DNA of 64,000 nt from Pseudomonas putida (GCF_005080685.1 NZ_CP039371.1:4154001-4218000); one strand, 5' to 3'. Counted from the stretch's first letter, positions 1 through 10,988 are shown. The notes: generated by a model not told the origin, from the letters alone. Numbers and translations: made by a program.

Positions 1-257
1 CTGCTGCAGATCGCCGCCTCCAGATCATCGAAATCGAGCAACACCTGCTTGGCCCGCTCCAGCAACTGTTCACCCAAGGCGGTCAGTTTCAGGCCGCGGG
101 TGGAGCGATGCATGAGCTTCACCCCCAGGCGTTTTTCCAGGCTGTCGAGGCGCCGCCCCATGATCACCGGCGTGACGCCTTCGACCAGCGCGGCGGCGGC
201 GAAGCTGCCCTTTTGCGCCACCTGCACGAAGCTCTGCAACTCAACGTATCGCCCCAT
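1..257 (-). CDS. LysR-family regulator, N-terminal part (runs off the window)
   Basis: The 85 visible residues start [20 protein letters not shown] and continue into the wHTH of a LysR regulator, with the typical [20 protein letters not shown] segment. The effector domain lies outside the window. It diverges from the glyoxylate carboligase gene across 112 bp, the usual layout for a LysR regulator and its target, so it probably controls the gcl cluster. The ATG at 257 is the start because the only other nearby ATG is out of frame. Family call firm; target inferred. Confidence 0.85.
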   Translation of the reverse strand, partial: MGRYVELQSFVQVAQKGSFAAAALVEGVTPVIMGRRLDSLEKRLGVKLMHRSTRGLKLTALGEQLLERAKQVLLDFDDLEAAICS

Positions 258-369
258 TCCATACCTCAGGTATCGACAGAATCTAACCAAGCGGCCTTCA
301 ACCAGGCCAGTCCGTACTCCATGCTGGCACTCATTAAGAAAAATATCGACCACCCGACAGGAGAACACC

Positions 370-2154
<1,785 letters not shown>

Positions 2155-2164
2155 GGAGAGCCCT

Positions 2165-2947
<783 letters not shown>

Positions 2948-2965
2948 CGAACAACTCGAGCCTCC

Positions 2966-3085
2966 CTGTGGGAGCGGCCTTGTGTCGCGATTGGGCTGCG
3001 CAGCAGCCCCGGCCCTCTTTGCCGAGGCGAAAATCCTGGGGCCGCTGCGCGCCCCTTTCGCGACGCAAGGCCGCTCCCACAAAGG
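2966..3085. repeat. Inverted pair of REP palindromes between hyi and glxR
   Basis: Two copies of the Pseudomonas REP motif (TGTGGGAGCGGCCTTG) lie in opposite orientation, the second reading CAAGGCCGCTCCCACA. They flank GC-rich inner hairpins, so the whole stretch can fold into a long cruciform or RNA stem. In an operon this can lower or stabilise downstream transcript levels. No coding sequence is evident. Confidence 0.85.
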
Positions 3086-3138
3086 GCCCAAAGCGCCTGT
3101 TCCAGCGGGATTCGACAAATACAAAGAGGTAATCTCTC

Positions 3139-4032
3139 ATGGCTAAAATCGGTTTCATCGGCACCGGCATCATGGGCAGCCCCATGGCTCAGAACCTGCA
3201 AAAGGCAGGTCACAGCCTGTTCCTCTCTACCCACCACAAACCCGCTCCGGCGTCGCTGACCGACGCGGGGGCAGTGGCCTTGGCCAGTCCCAAGGAAGTC
3301 GCGCAAGAAGCCGAATTCGTCATCGTCATGCTCCCCGACACTCCACAGGTCGAAGAGGTGCTGTTCGGTGACAACGGCGTTGCCCAGGGCCTGGGCCCGA
3401 ACAAGGTGGTGATCGACATGAGCTCGATCTCGCCCACCGCCACCAAGGCCTTCGCCGAGAAGATCAAGGCCACCGGTGCTGCCTACCTGGACGCCCCCGT
3501 ATCGGGCGGCGAAGTCGGCGCCAAGGCCGCGACCCTGAGCATCATGGTCGGTGGTGACACCGCGGTATTCGAGCGCGCGCTGCCGCTGCTACAGGCCATG
3601 GGCAAGAACATCACGCTGGTCGGTGGCAATGGCGACGGGCAGACCGCCAAGGTGGCCAACCAGATCATCGTCGCCCTGAACATCCAGGCCGTGGGCGAAG
3701 CACTGCTGTTCGCCGCCAAGAACGGCGCGGACCCGGCCAAGGTGCGTGAAGCGCTGATGGGTGGCTTTGCCTCGTCGAAGATTCTCGAAGTGCATGCCGA
3801 GCGGATGATCAAGGGCACCTTCGACCCGGGCTTCCGCATCAATCTGCACCAGAAGGACCTGAACCTGGCATTGCAAGGCGCCAAGGAGCTAGGCATCAAC
3901 CTGCCCAATACCTCCAACGCCCAGCAAGTGTTCAACACCTGCCAGGCACTGGGTGGCGGCAACTGGGACCACTCGGCGCTGATCAAGGGGCTGGAGCACA
4001 TGGCCAACTTCTCCATTCGCGACGACAAGTAA
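3139..4032 (+). CDS. glxR: 2-hydroxy-3-oxopropionate (tartronate semialdehyde) reductase
   Basis: NAD(P)H-dependent reduction of tartronate semialdehyde to D-glycerate. The 297-residue protein belongs to the 3-hydroxyisobutyrate dehydrogenase family. It begins with the Rossmann motif GFIGTGIMGSPMAQNL, has the substrate motif DAPVSGGEVGAKAATL near residue 119, and GGNGDGQTAKVANQ, whose lysine is the usual catalytic residue. It completes the gcl-hyi-glxR route. In characterised P. putida clusters ttuD and pykF follow; here a repeat array and a leuCD-like pair follow instead. Confidence 0.95.
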   Translation: MAKIGFIGTGIMGSPMAQNLQKAGHSLFLSTHHKPAPASLTDAGAVALASPKEVAQEAEFVIVMLPDTPQVEEVLFGDNGVAQGLGPNKVVIDMSSISPTATKAFAEKIKATGAAYLDAPVSGGEVGAKAATLSIMVGGDTAVFERALPLLQAMGKNITLVGGNGDGQTAKVANQIIVALNIQAVGEALLFAAKNGADPAKVREALMGGFASSKILEVHAERMIKGTFDPGFRINLHQKDLNLALQGAKELGINLPNTSNAQQVFNTCQALGGGNWDHSALIKGLEHMANFSIRDDK

Positions 4033-4058
4033 TCCTGTTGTAGGCCTCTCTGGCCCTT

Positions 4059-4440
4059 TCGCGGGTAAACCCGCTCCTACAGGTACACCGCCGCCTTCAA
4101 AATCGGCGGGCCCCTGTAGGAGCGGGTTTGCCCGCGAAGAAGCCAACACCGCCTTCAAAATCGGCGGGATCCTGTAGGAGCGGGTTTGCCCGCGAAGAAG
4201 CCAACACCGCCTTCAAAATCGGCGGGATCCTGTAGGAGCGGGTTTACCCGCGAAGAAGCCAACACCGCCTTCAAAATCGGCGGGATCCTGTAGGAGCGGG
4301 TTTACCCGCGAAGAAGCCAACACCGCCTTCAAAATCGGCGGGATCCTGTAGGAGCGGGTTTACCCGCGAAGAAGCCAACACCGCCTTCAAAATCGGCGGG
4401 ATCCTGTAGGAGCGGGTTTACCCGCGAAGAAGCCAACACC
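4059..4440. repeat. Tandem array of six 58-bp REP-containing repeats
   Basis: Six units begin at 4093, 4151, 4209, 4267, 4325 and 4383, a strict 58-bp period. Each has two hairpins: CCGCC-N9-GGCGG, and a REP-type palindrome around GGAGCGGGTTTACCCGCGAA. Copies 1-2 read TTTGCCCGC and copies 3-6 read TTTACCCGC. Copy 1 has GGGCCCC where the others have GGGATCC. An inverted REP at 4059-4083 precedes the array. Such an array should vary in copy number between strains. It lies just after glxR and could also act as a transcription block. Confidence 0.95.
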
Positions 4441-4460
4441 GATAAACCTGCAACCCTCTA

Positions 4461-4483
4461 TTGATTCACAATTCGTGAATCAA
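4461..4483. promoter_or_regulatory. Perfect 9-bp inverted repeat upstream of leuC-like gene (candidate LysR operator)
   Basis: Arms TTGATTCAC and GTGAATCAA are separated by AATTC, 120 bp before the leuC-like start. The dyad fits the T-N11-A form of LysR boxes. A close relative (17 of 23 positions) lies at 7544-7566 at the divergent regulator/transporter end of the same gene group. Binding protein inferred. Confidence 0.55.
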
Positions 4484-4602
4484 CCCTCTCCATTCCCCAC
4501 CTTTATTCGCTTCCCGGACTCGCTAAGCTGGCCCCACCACTGCCCTGCAGTGAACGTGACGCCTGCGGGCTGTACCAATAACAACATCGGGTACCGATAG
4601 CG

Positions 4603-6024
4603 ATGAAAGCGCCCAGAACGCTGTACCAGAAACACATCGACTCCCACACCGTCTGCGAACTGGACGATCAAGGGCATGTGCTGCTCTATATCGACCGTCA
4701 GGTGGCCAACGAATACACCAGCCCGCAGGCCTTCAGCGGCCTGCGCGAAGCCGGGCGCACGGTATGGCGCCCCGCCGCGACCCTGTGCGTGGTCGACCAC
4801 GTCAACCCCACCGCCGCCGAACGCGTCGCCACCATGCCCGATGCCGGGGGCGCACTGCAGGTCGACTACTTCACCCGCAACTGCCGCGACTTCGGCATCG
4901 AGCTGTTCGACGTGCTGGACAAACGCCAGGGCATCGAACACGTGGTCGCGCCCGAGCAGGGCTTCATCCTGCCTGGCATGGTGGTCGCCGCCGGCGATAG
5001 CCACACCACCACCTACGGCGCACTGGGCGCCTTCGGCTTCGGCATCGGCACCTCGGAAATCGAACACCTGCTGGCCACCCAGACCCTGGTCTACAAGCGC
5101 CTCAAGAGCATGCGCGTCACGGTCGACGGCACGCCCGGGCCGGGCCTGGTTTCCAAGGACATCATCATGGAGCTGATCCGCCAGATCGGCGCATCCGGCG
5201 CCACCGGCTACGCCATCGAATTCACCGGCCCCGCCATCCGTGCACTGAGCGTCGAGGCGCGCATGACCATCTGCAACATGGCCGTCGAGGCCGGGGCGCG
5301 AGGTGCGTTCATGGCCCCCGATGAAAAGGTCTTCGCCTACCTCGCCGACAAGCCCCGCGCACCCAAGGGTGAGCTCTGGCAGGCCGCGTTGGCGCAGTGG
5401 AAAACCCTCTACACCGACGAGGGCGCGACGTTCGACCGTGAAGTGCACATGCATGTCGAGCAGCTGCAACCGATGGTCACCTGGGGCACCAGCCCCGACC
5501 AGGCCGCCGCGATCACCGGCTGCGTGCCCGACCCCAGCACCCAGCCCGACCTGATCCTGCGCCGCGACCTGGAGCGCGCCCTGCGCTACATGGACCTGCA
5601 GCCGGGCACTGCGCTCAGCGGCATCCGCATCAGCCACGCGTTCATCGGCTCGTGCACCAATGCGCGCATCGAGGACCTGCGCGATGCCGCGCGGGTGGTC
5701 AAGGGCCGCAAGGTCGCTGCGGGGGTGCGCGCCATGATCGTGCCCGGCTCCACGCAAGTGCGCGATCACGCCGAAGCCGAAGGGCTGGCCGAGATCTTCA
5801 AGAACGCAGGCTTCGAATGGCGCCAGTCCGGTTGTTCGATGTGCCTGGCCATGAACGACGATGTGCTCAACCCCGGCGACCGCTGCGCATCCAGCACCAA
5901 CCGCAACTTCGAAGGGCGCCAGGGCCAGGGCGCCCGCACCCATCTGATGAGCCCGGCGATGGTCGCCGCCGCAGCGGTAACCGGCCACCTGGTCGACGTT
6001 CGTACACTGGTCCTGGAGGCTTGA
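4603..6024 (+). CDS. aconitase-family dehydratase, LeuC-like large subunit
   Basis: A 473-residue [4Fe-4S] hydro-lyase large subunit resembling 3-isopropylmalate dehydratase LeuC. The cluster cysteines are visible: one in SCTNAR (about residue 350) and two in GCSMC (about 411 and 414). GDSHTTTYGALGAFGFGIGTSE is also typical. Its neighbours are a 2-hydroxycarboxylate transporter and a LysR regulator rather than leuB, so it may hydrate or dehydrate a diacid such as maleate, citraconate or a 2-alkylmalate. Maleate hydratase of Pseudomonas is a known LeuCD relative. The start lacks a strong ribosome site. Confidence 0.85.
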   Translation: MKAPRTLYQKHIDSHTVCELDDQGHVLLYIDRQVANEYTSPQAFSGLREAGRTVWRPAATLCVVDHVNPTAAERVATMPDAGGALQVDYFTRNCRDFGIELFDVLDKRQGIEHVVAPEQGFILPGMVVAAGDSHTTTYGALGAFGFGIGTSEIEHLLATQTLVYKRLKSMRVTVDGTPGPGLVSKDIIMELIRQIGASGATGYAIEFTGPAIRALSVEARMTICNMAVEAGARGAFMAPDEKVFAYLADKPRAPKGELWQAALAQWKTLYTDEGATFDREVHMHVEQLQPMVTWGTSPDQAAAITGCVPDPSTQPDLILRRDLERALRYMDLQPGTALSGIRISHAFIGSCTNARIEDLRDAARVVKGRKVAAGVRAMIVPGSTQVRDHAEAEGLAEIFKNAGFEWRQSGCSMCLAMNDDVLNPGDRCASSTNRNFEGRQGQGARTHLMSPAMVAAAAVTGHLVDVRTLVLEA

Positions 6025-6025
6025 G

Positions 6026-6634
6026 ATGCAACCATTCAATTTTGTAGAGGGCGTGGCCGCGCCCATCCTGGCCGCCAACGTGGACACCGACGTGATCATG
6101 CCCAAGCAGTTTCTCAAGGGCATTGACCGCAGTGGCCTGGACCGTGGCGCTTTCTTCGATCTGCGCTTCCTTGAAGACGGCAGCGCCAACCCGGATTTCG
6201 TACTTAACCAGGCGCCTTGGCAACACAGCGCATTTCTGGTGGTGGGGCCGAACTTCGGCTGCGGGTCGAGCCGCGAACATGCGGTGTGGGGCTTGAAACA
6301 ACTGGGTATTCGCGCGCTGATCGGCACGACCTTCGCCGGCATCTTCTTTGATAACTGCCAACGCAACGGCGTGTTGACCATCCAATTGCCGCCCGCCGAG
6401 CTGAAGGAGCTGGGTGAGTTGGTCAGCCAGGCGGAAGGCGCGCATATCGCCGTCGACCTCCAGGCGCAGCATATCCTCCTGGCCGATGGCCGCGCCCTGG
6501 CGTTCGACATCGACACCCTGCGCAAGCAGGCGCTGCTGCAAGGGCTCGACGCCATCGGCAGCACCCTCACCCGCAGCGAACAGATCCGCAGCTTCGAAAC
6601 CCGGCACCTGCAAGCCAACCCCTGGCTCGCCTGA
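6026..6634 (+). CDS. aconitase-family dehydratase, LeuD-like small subunit
   Basis: The 202-residue swivel-domain subunit that pairs with the preceding large subunit; its ATG lies one base after that stop codon, so translation is probably coupled. Family landmarks are DTDVIMPKQFLKGI near the N terminus and NFGCGSSREHAVWGL (about residues 74-88), the substrate-contacting loop. With its partner it forms a heteromeric dehydratase. Biosynthetic LeuD is possible by sequence, but the context points to catabolism. Confidence 0.87.
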   Translation: MQPFNFVEGVAAPILAANVDTDVIMPKQFLKGIDRSGLDRGAFFDLRFLEDGSANPDFVLNQAPWQHSAFLVVGPNFGCGSSREHAVWGLKQLGIRALIGTTFAGIFFDNCQRNGVLTIQLPPAELKELGELVSQAEGAHIAVDLQAQHILLADGRALAFDIDTLRKQALLQGLDAIGSTLTRSEQIRSFETRHLQANPWLA

Positions 6635-6648
6635 GCCGGCGTTGGGCT

Positions 6649-7574
6649 TCAGTCGGCGCGCAGGCGGCTGAAGCTCGCTTCGAGGAACTCCACGCACACC
6701 CGCAGCTTGGCGGAGTCCGCCAGGCGCGTCGGGTAAACGGCCCAGACGTTGGCGCTCTGGCTGTAGTCGTGGAGCACCTGCACCAAGCGCCCCTGCTCCA
6801 GCAGCGGCTTGACATCCCACATCGAACGCAGCAGCAAGCCTCGGTGGTTGAGCGCCCACTGCAAGACGATCTCGCCGTTGTTCGACGAGAGCCGGCCGTT
6901 GACCCGCACCTCCTCTTCCCGCTCGCCCGAGCGCAACTGCCACACGCCAAAGGGGTTGTTGCGCTCCTTCAGCACCAGGCAATCATGCCCGGCCAAATCG
7001 TCCAGCGTGCTAGGTACGCCACGTTGTTCGAGGTACTCGGGCGTTGCGCAGATCACCCTGCGGTTGGCCACCAGCTGGCGGCTGATGTGCTGCCCAGGAA
7101 TGTCATCGCCAACGCGAATCTCCAGGTCGAACCCTTCGGCAACGATATCGACGACGCGGTCGTATACATCGAGGCGCACTTCCAGGTCCGGGTAGGCACT
7201 GGACAGCTCGGCGATGGCCGGTGCCACGTAGTTACGCCCGAAGCCAAAGCTGCTGCACACGTGCAGCAAGCCACGGGGCGCCTTGCGCACCTGGCTCAGG
7301 TCGCCCATGAAGTCATCGAGGTTGTCGAGGATGCGCACCGCCCATTGCTGGGCGCGCAAGCCTGCGTCGGTCAAGGCGATGCGCCGAGGGCTGCGATGCA
7401 GCAGGCGGGTGCCCAGGGTTTCCTCGAGAATCTTGATGCGCTTGCTGACGTAGGCAGGCGACTGGTCGAGCTCCAACGCCGCCCCGAAAAGCTGCCCATG
7501 CGAATGACCGTGAGAAACACGCGCAGGTCATCAGGCAGCGGCGTTGATTCATGATTCGTGTTCATAGCGTGCAT
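6649..7574 (-). pseudogene. LysR-family regulator interrupted by a one-base frameshift
   Basis: Two frames together make one LysR protein. From the ATG at 7574 (or 7565) the first frame reads PLPDDLRVFLTVIRMGSFSG. The helix-turn-helix and effector domain continue in the next frame as LELDQSPAYVSKRIKILEE and end at 6649. The break is at about 7479-7486, where a run of four G residues (coding strand) is followed by CGGCG; one added G restores the frame. It is either a real loss of the regulator or a homopolymer sequencing error. It lies between the dehydratase pair and the transporter and most likely regulates both. Confidence 0.85.
7544..7566. promoter_or_regulatory. Imperfect copy of the TTGATTCAC palindrome
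   Basis: The stretch begins TTGATTCAT and contains GATTCGTG, matching the perfect dyad at 4461-4483 at 17 of 23 positions. It overlaps the first codons of the divergent lysR and is about 140 bp upstream of the transporter gene. It could be the regulator's shared binding site, or a chance match because it lies inside coding sequence. Confidence 0.35.
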
Positions 7575-7701
7575 GGATGCGCCGTTCCTTTACGAATCGG
7601 CGAAGGATAGCATTTTCTCCAGCCTAGGCATGCCTTTGGCAACACACGTGAACCTGGCCCTGTAGCCCCTCCTCGCACAACAATAAACAGAGGAACTCAG
7701 C

Positions 7702-9021
7702 ATGACCCTCGCAACCCATGCAGTCCCGAACCGGCGCCGCTTCAGCGCGCTGCTGGAGTATGAAATCGGCGTGATCCCGCTGCCCTACTTCCTCGGTATC
7801 GCCCTGATCGTTTTTCTCTCCGCCCACCTGGGCTACCTGCCCAAGACCATGATCGGCGGCCTGGCCGTGATCATGACCCTGGGCATGCTGCTCGGCCAGG
7901 TCGGCCAGCGCCTGCCGTTGCTACGCGACATCGGCGGGGGTGCCATTCTCTGCCTGCTGCTGCCCTCGGTGCTGGTGTACTACGGCTTTTTCGGCAGCAC
8001 CACCATCGACGCCACGAAGATGCTGATGAAGGATGCCAACTTCCTCTATTTCGTGATCGCGAGCCTGGTGGTCGGCAGCATCCTCGGCATGAACCGGACG
8101 ATCCTGGTGCAGGGCATGATCCGCATGTTCGTGCCGCTGGTAGTCGGCACCCTGGCCGCTGTGCTGGCCGGCCTGGCGGTGGGCGTGTGCTTCGGCTATT
8201 CGGTGCACCACACCTTCTTCTACATCATCGTGCCGATCATCGGCGGCGGCATTGGCGAAGGCATCCTGCCGCTGTCGCTGGCCTACGCGCACATCCTCGG
8301 TGGCACGCCCGAGCAGTATGTGGCGCAACTGGTGCCTGCGGCGGTGGTGGGTAACGTGGTGGCGATCATCTGCGCCGGCACCCTCGCCCGCCTGGCAGCG
8401 CGCAAACCGCACCTCAACGGCGACGGCCAACTGATCCGCGCCCGCGCACAAAACGACCTCTTCCGCGAGGAAGCCGAGGACGACAGCGCCATCGACTTCC
8501 GCTACATGGGCGCGGGCGTCCTGCTGATCTGCGCCTTCTTCGTGCTGGGTGGGCTGCTGGAAAAGCTGGTGCACATCCCAGGCCCGGTGATGATGATTCT
8601 GGTGGCAGTGGTGTTCAAGTACGTGCGGGTGCTGCCCGAGCGCCTGGAAAAAGGCAGCAAGCGCTTCTACAAGTTGATTTCCACGGCGTTCATCTGGCCG
8701 GTGATGATCGGCCTGGGCATGCTGTACGTGCCGCTCGACAGCGTGGCCAGCGTGTTCTCGGTAGGTTACGTGCTGGTCTGCGCCTCGGTGGTGGTCGCCA
8801 TGACTGCGGCAGGTTTTCTCATCGGCAACCTGTTGAAGATGTTCCCCATCGAGTCGGCTATCGTCACTTGCTGCCACAGCGGCTTGGGCGGCACCGGCGA
8901 CGTGGCCATTCTTTCGGCCTGCAATCGCATGTCGCTGATGCCCTTCGCGCAGATTTCCACACGTATCGGCGGCGCTTCTACGGTGATTGGTGCGACGTTG
9001 CTGCTGGGCATTTTCAGCTGA
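7702..9021 (+). CDS. 2-hydroxycarboxylate transporter (CitS/MaeN-type family)
   Basis: A 439-residue inner-membrane carrier with about eleven hydrophobic segments. It contains a family-type GGGIGEGILPLSLAY loop at about residues 180-194 and a second-half counterpart CCHSGLGGTGDVAILSACNRM near residue 393. Members import citrate, malate or related hydroxyacids with sodium or protons. The ATG follows GAGGAACT. Beside the leuCD-like pair it probably imports the substrate of that dehydratase. Exact substrate unknown. Confidence 0.9.
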   Translation: MTLATHAVPNRRRFSALLEYEIGVIPLPYFLGIALIVFLSAHLGYLPKTMIGGLAVIMTLGMLLGQVGQRLPLLRDIGGGAILCLLLPSVLVYYGFFGSTTIDATKMLMKDANFLYFVIASLVVGSILGMNRTILVQGMIRMFVPLVVGTLAAVLAGLAVGVCFGYSVHHTFFYIIVPIIGGGIGEGILPLSLAYAHILGGTPEQYVAQLVPAAVVGNVVAIICAGTLARLAARKPHLNGDGQLIRARAQNDLFREEAEDDSAIDFRYMGAGVLLICAFFVLGGLLEKLVHIPGPVMMILVAVVFKYVRVLPERLEKGSKRFYKLISTAFIWPVMIGLGMLYVPLDSVASVFSVGYVLVCASVVVAMTAAGFLIGNLLKMFPIESAIVTCCHSGLGGTGDVAILSACNRMSLMPFAQISTRIGGASTVIGATLLLGIFS

Positions 9022-9027
9022 GGGGCC

Positions 9028-9417
9028 TCATGCACAGCGCTTGAGGATGGTCCTGATCGGGCGCCTGACCCGGCGCTTGGCTACCTGCTTGGGCCTGAGC
9101 CAGCGACAGGCCTCGATCTCGTTCAGAGGTCGAGGCTTGGCTGTGGTTTTACGGGCTTCGAACAGGTAGTGGATGACCTTCTCTTCCCGGTACTCGGCGA
9201 TATAGCGCAGTTCGTCGAAATCCAGGCCGGTTTCCTCGACCATCTCCCGCCGCGCCGCTTGCAAGGGCGTTTCATTGCGCTCGACCGTACCACCGGGCAG
9301 GTTCCACTTGGCGTTGCGCTTGCGCACGAACAGCACCTCGCCATCACGGCGACAGATCACCGTGGCGCGGAGCTTGATGCCTTTTCGTTTTGCGGTAGCA
9401 GTGTCCATTGCCTTCAT
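9028..9417 (-). CDS. Nudix hydrolase
   Basis: A 129-residue protein with a perfect Nudix box at about residues 43-65: G-x5-E-x7-REMVEETGL. The surrounding order (LRATVICRRDGEVLFVRKR before the box) is that of small Nudix enzymes cleaving nucleotide or pyrophosphate derivatives. Substrate cannot be told. The start at MKAMDTATAK is preferred over a 23-residue longer frame because the extra N terminus is not family-like. Convergent with the transporter, 6 bp apart. Confidence 0.9.
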   Translation of the reverse strand: MKAMDTATAKRKGIKLRATVICRRDGEVLFVRKRNAKWNLPGGTVERNETPLQAARREMVEETGLDFDELRYIAEYREEKVIHYLFEARKTTAKPRPLNEIEACRWLRPKQVAKRRVRRPIRTILKRCA

Positions 9418-9486
9418 GCGTAGTCCCGGGTCATGTGGTTGAACTGAGCTCGTGGAAGGTTGCTTTTCCGAGCTTATCGTTCGCAT

Positions 9487-9855
9487 GTGTCGATTGAATG
9501 ACCGTGGGGGGAGCGTGATGGTTCAGCGATTTGTCACTGCCCGGATACGCAAATGTATCGGACAAGAAATCAGATTAAGGCTCTTTCTTGTAGGACGTTT
9601 CCCAAAGATACTAGGCCCGCCTGTTTTTCGTTGCGGTCGCTCTAACAGCATCCTAGTCTCGGTGGGTCGTTGCATATCAACGACCGGCTTTGACAGGCCG
9701 TCACGAAACACAGTGCATCGCCGTTCATGGCGGTTGTGCATGGGGCACGCTCGCGTGCGCCGGTTTCTGTGTTCGCCGGTCTGTCAACCTATGCACAGCT
9801 GCCACCTTTCCGTTTGACAGCGGATCGGCGGTGGCCCCATTGAGAACACAGTACG
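9487..9855. other. 369-bp stretch without a convincing gene
   Basis: No open frame here looks protein-like. The right half is rich in inverted segments, for example GCACGC-N4-GTGCGC near 9746, and GCCGGTTTCTGTG beside GCCGGTCTGTC. It presumably holds the promoter of the small gene at 9856. Nothing further recognised. Confidence 0.5.
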
Positions 9856-10095
9856 ATGCTGAAGATAGTCCCCGATCCACCCAATCCCCAATCCCTGGAA
9901 GACACGCTGATGATGGCCTCGGACTACGCGCTCTGCGCAGAAGCCGTTGCGCACCAGGCTGCCCTGATGCAGCCCAGGTCTCCGGCGGCGTTGCTGATCA
10001 TGACGACGGTGCATGAACTTGAAGGCCTGCGAAAGTTGATCGAATCAGCTTTGGCCCAAGTCCAGATCCGAACGGATCAGCAAGTCCTCCACTAA
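9856..10095 (+). CDS. DUF6124-like small Pseudomonas protein
   Basis: 79 residues starting MLKIVPDPP, the N-terminal signature of a Pseudomonas-restricted family of unknown function (DUF6124). The rest is mostly helical with an alanine-rich stretch (ALCAEAVAHQAALMQ). It heads a trio of similarly sized small genes (to 10,943) separated by REP elements. Function unknown; no conventional ribosome site is clear. Confidence 0.65.
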   Translation: MLKIVPDPPNPQSLEDTLMMASDYALCAEAVAHQAALMQPRSPAALLIMTTVHELEGLRKLIESALAQVQIRTDQQVLH

Positions 10096-10187
10096 TCCAC
10101 ATCACGTTATGCCTGGCCTGGCCACATTGCAGTTAAGGCCGGTTCCAATCACGGCCCACCACGATCCCCCCAGCTTGGCGGTGGACA

Positions 10188-10222
10188 CGTGTAGGAGCCG
10201 GCTTGCCGGCGATGATGCCTGC
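10188..10222. repeat. Single REP-like palindrome
   Basis: TAGGAGCCGGCTTGCCGGCGATGA can form a short GCCGGC hairpin and matches the Pseudomonas REP pattern. It sits 30-60 bp before the start of the next gene. Confidence 0.7.
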
Positions 10223-10255
10223 CCAGGCACCCAAAATTTCAGGGAAAGAAAAATC

Positions 10256-10528
10256 ATGTCCAACGACCGCAAACGCACAATCGGCAAAACCCAGTTCTAC
10301 CAGGGCGAAGACCAAACCCAGCCGCTGTTCTGCATATCCCCCGGCATCCCCTGCGAATACGCCCGCGAACAAGCCTCCGAATTGCTGGGTTACGTACGCG
10401 ACCTCACCATCGCCGGCGTGATGGAAGAACAACCCCAGCTGATCTGGGCCTCGCACTACTTGAGCGCCCTGGCCAAGGCCCTCTTGGATGACGCCGAACT
10501 GGGCATGAACCATCAGGAAAAGCACTGA
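10256..10528 (+). CDS. DUF3077-family small protein
   Basis: 90 residues, MSNDRKRTIGKTQFYQGEDQ onward, with the family's PLFCISPGIPCEYAREQASELLGYVRDLT core followed by an HYLSALAKALLDDAE helix. The family is common in Pseudomonas and uncharacterised. The start at 10256 follows AGGGAAAG; an upstream in-frame extension would run through the REP element and is rejected. The next small gene shares the same core. Confidence 0.75.
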   Translation: MSNDRKRTIGKTQFYQGEDQTQPLFCISPGIPCEYAREQASELLGYVRDLTIAGVMEEQPQLIWASHYLSALAKALLDDAELGMNHQEKH

Positions 10529-10551
10529 CGCCCTCCCCCAACCCCACCCCA

Positions 10552-10605
10552 CGGGTGGGAGCGGCCTCGTGTCGCGAAAGGGCCGCAAAGCGGCCCCAGC
10601 GCCCC
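10552..10605. repeat. REP palindrome between DUF3077 genes
   Basis: GTGGGAGCGGCCTCGTGTCGCG followed by GGGCCGCAAAGCGGCCCC forms the paired arms of a Pseudomonas REP unit. Confidence 0.8.
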
Positions 10606-10637
10606 AGAACTCGCCGCAGAACCAACGGAAAACCACC

Positions 10638-10943
10638 ATGCATGCAAACGACCCCATGGGCCTTCTCACTTTCAATCAAAGACTGTCAGCGCTCAGTCCC
10701 CAGCCACCTATGCCCATGCTCACCGTCGCCCCAGGCGCGCGCCTCAAACGCGTATCGACAGAAGCCTCGAACCTGCTCGAATGCGCCCGCTATCTGGACT
10801 ACACCGGCGTCATGCTGGCCGACCGAAAAAGGATCGGCGCCGCCCAGCACATCAGCGCGATGGTGAAGGTATTGCTGAATGAAATCGAGCGGGTCGCGCA
10901 GCCTTCACAGCATTTGGGGCTTCTGACCAACAGGCCTGGCTGA
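10638..10943 (+). CDS. DUF3077-like small protein, paralogue of the preceding gene
   Basis: 101 residues. The stretch PMLTVAPGARLKRVSTEASN, then LLECARYLDYTGVMLADR, parallels PLFCISPGIPCEYAREQASE, then LLGYVRDLTIAGVMEEQ, of the gene at 10256, and both end in a short helical tail. The two are therefore diverged tandem paralogues. Function unknown. Confidence 0.7.
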   Translation: MHANDPMGLLTFNQRLSALSPQPPMPMLTVAPGARLKRVSTEASNLLECARYLDYTGVMLADRKRIGAAQHISAMVKVLLNEIERVAQPSQHLGLLTNRPG

Positions 10944-10957
10944 AACTACGCTGGGCA

Positions 10958-10988
10958 TGCGAAACCGCCATTCAAGCGCGGTTTCGCA
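10958..10988 (+). terminator. Stem-loop after the small-gene trio
   Basis: Perfect 11-bp stem (TGCGAAACCGC / GCGGTTTCGCA) with a 9-nt loop, 14 bp after the stop codon. There is no U-run behind it, so termination is plausible but not certain. Confidence 0.5.

Noticed and set aside
49..369. N-terminal extension of gcl to an open frame start at base 49
   Set aside because: The extra residues are basic and unlike Gcl, they overlap the divergent LysR gene, and the ATG at 370 has a good ribosome site and gives the family length.
4059..4440. CRISPR-like regular repeats
   Set aside because: The units are contiguous 58-bp tandem copies with no variable spacers, and contain REP palindromes.
4480..6982. 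Long minus-strand frames opposite leuC/leuD-like genes
   Set aside because: Shadows of the dehydratase genes in GC-rich DNA; low-complexity Gly/Ala/His content.
9452..9817. 121-codon frame across the gap after the Nudix gene
   Set aside because: Arg/Cys-rich, no ribosome site, no protein-like pattern.
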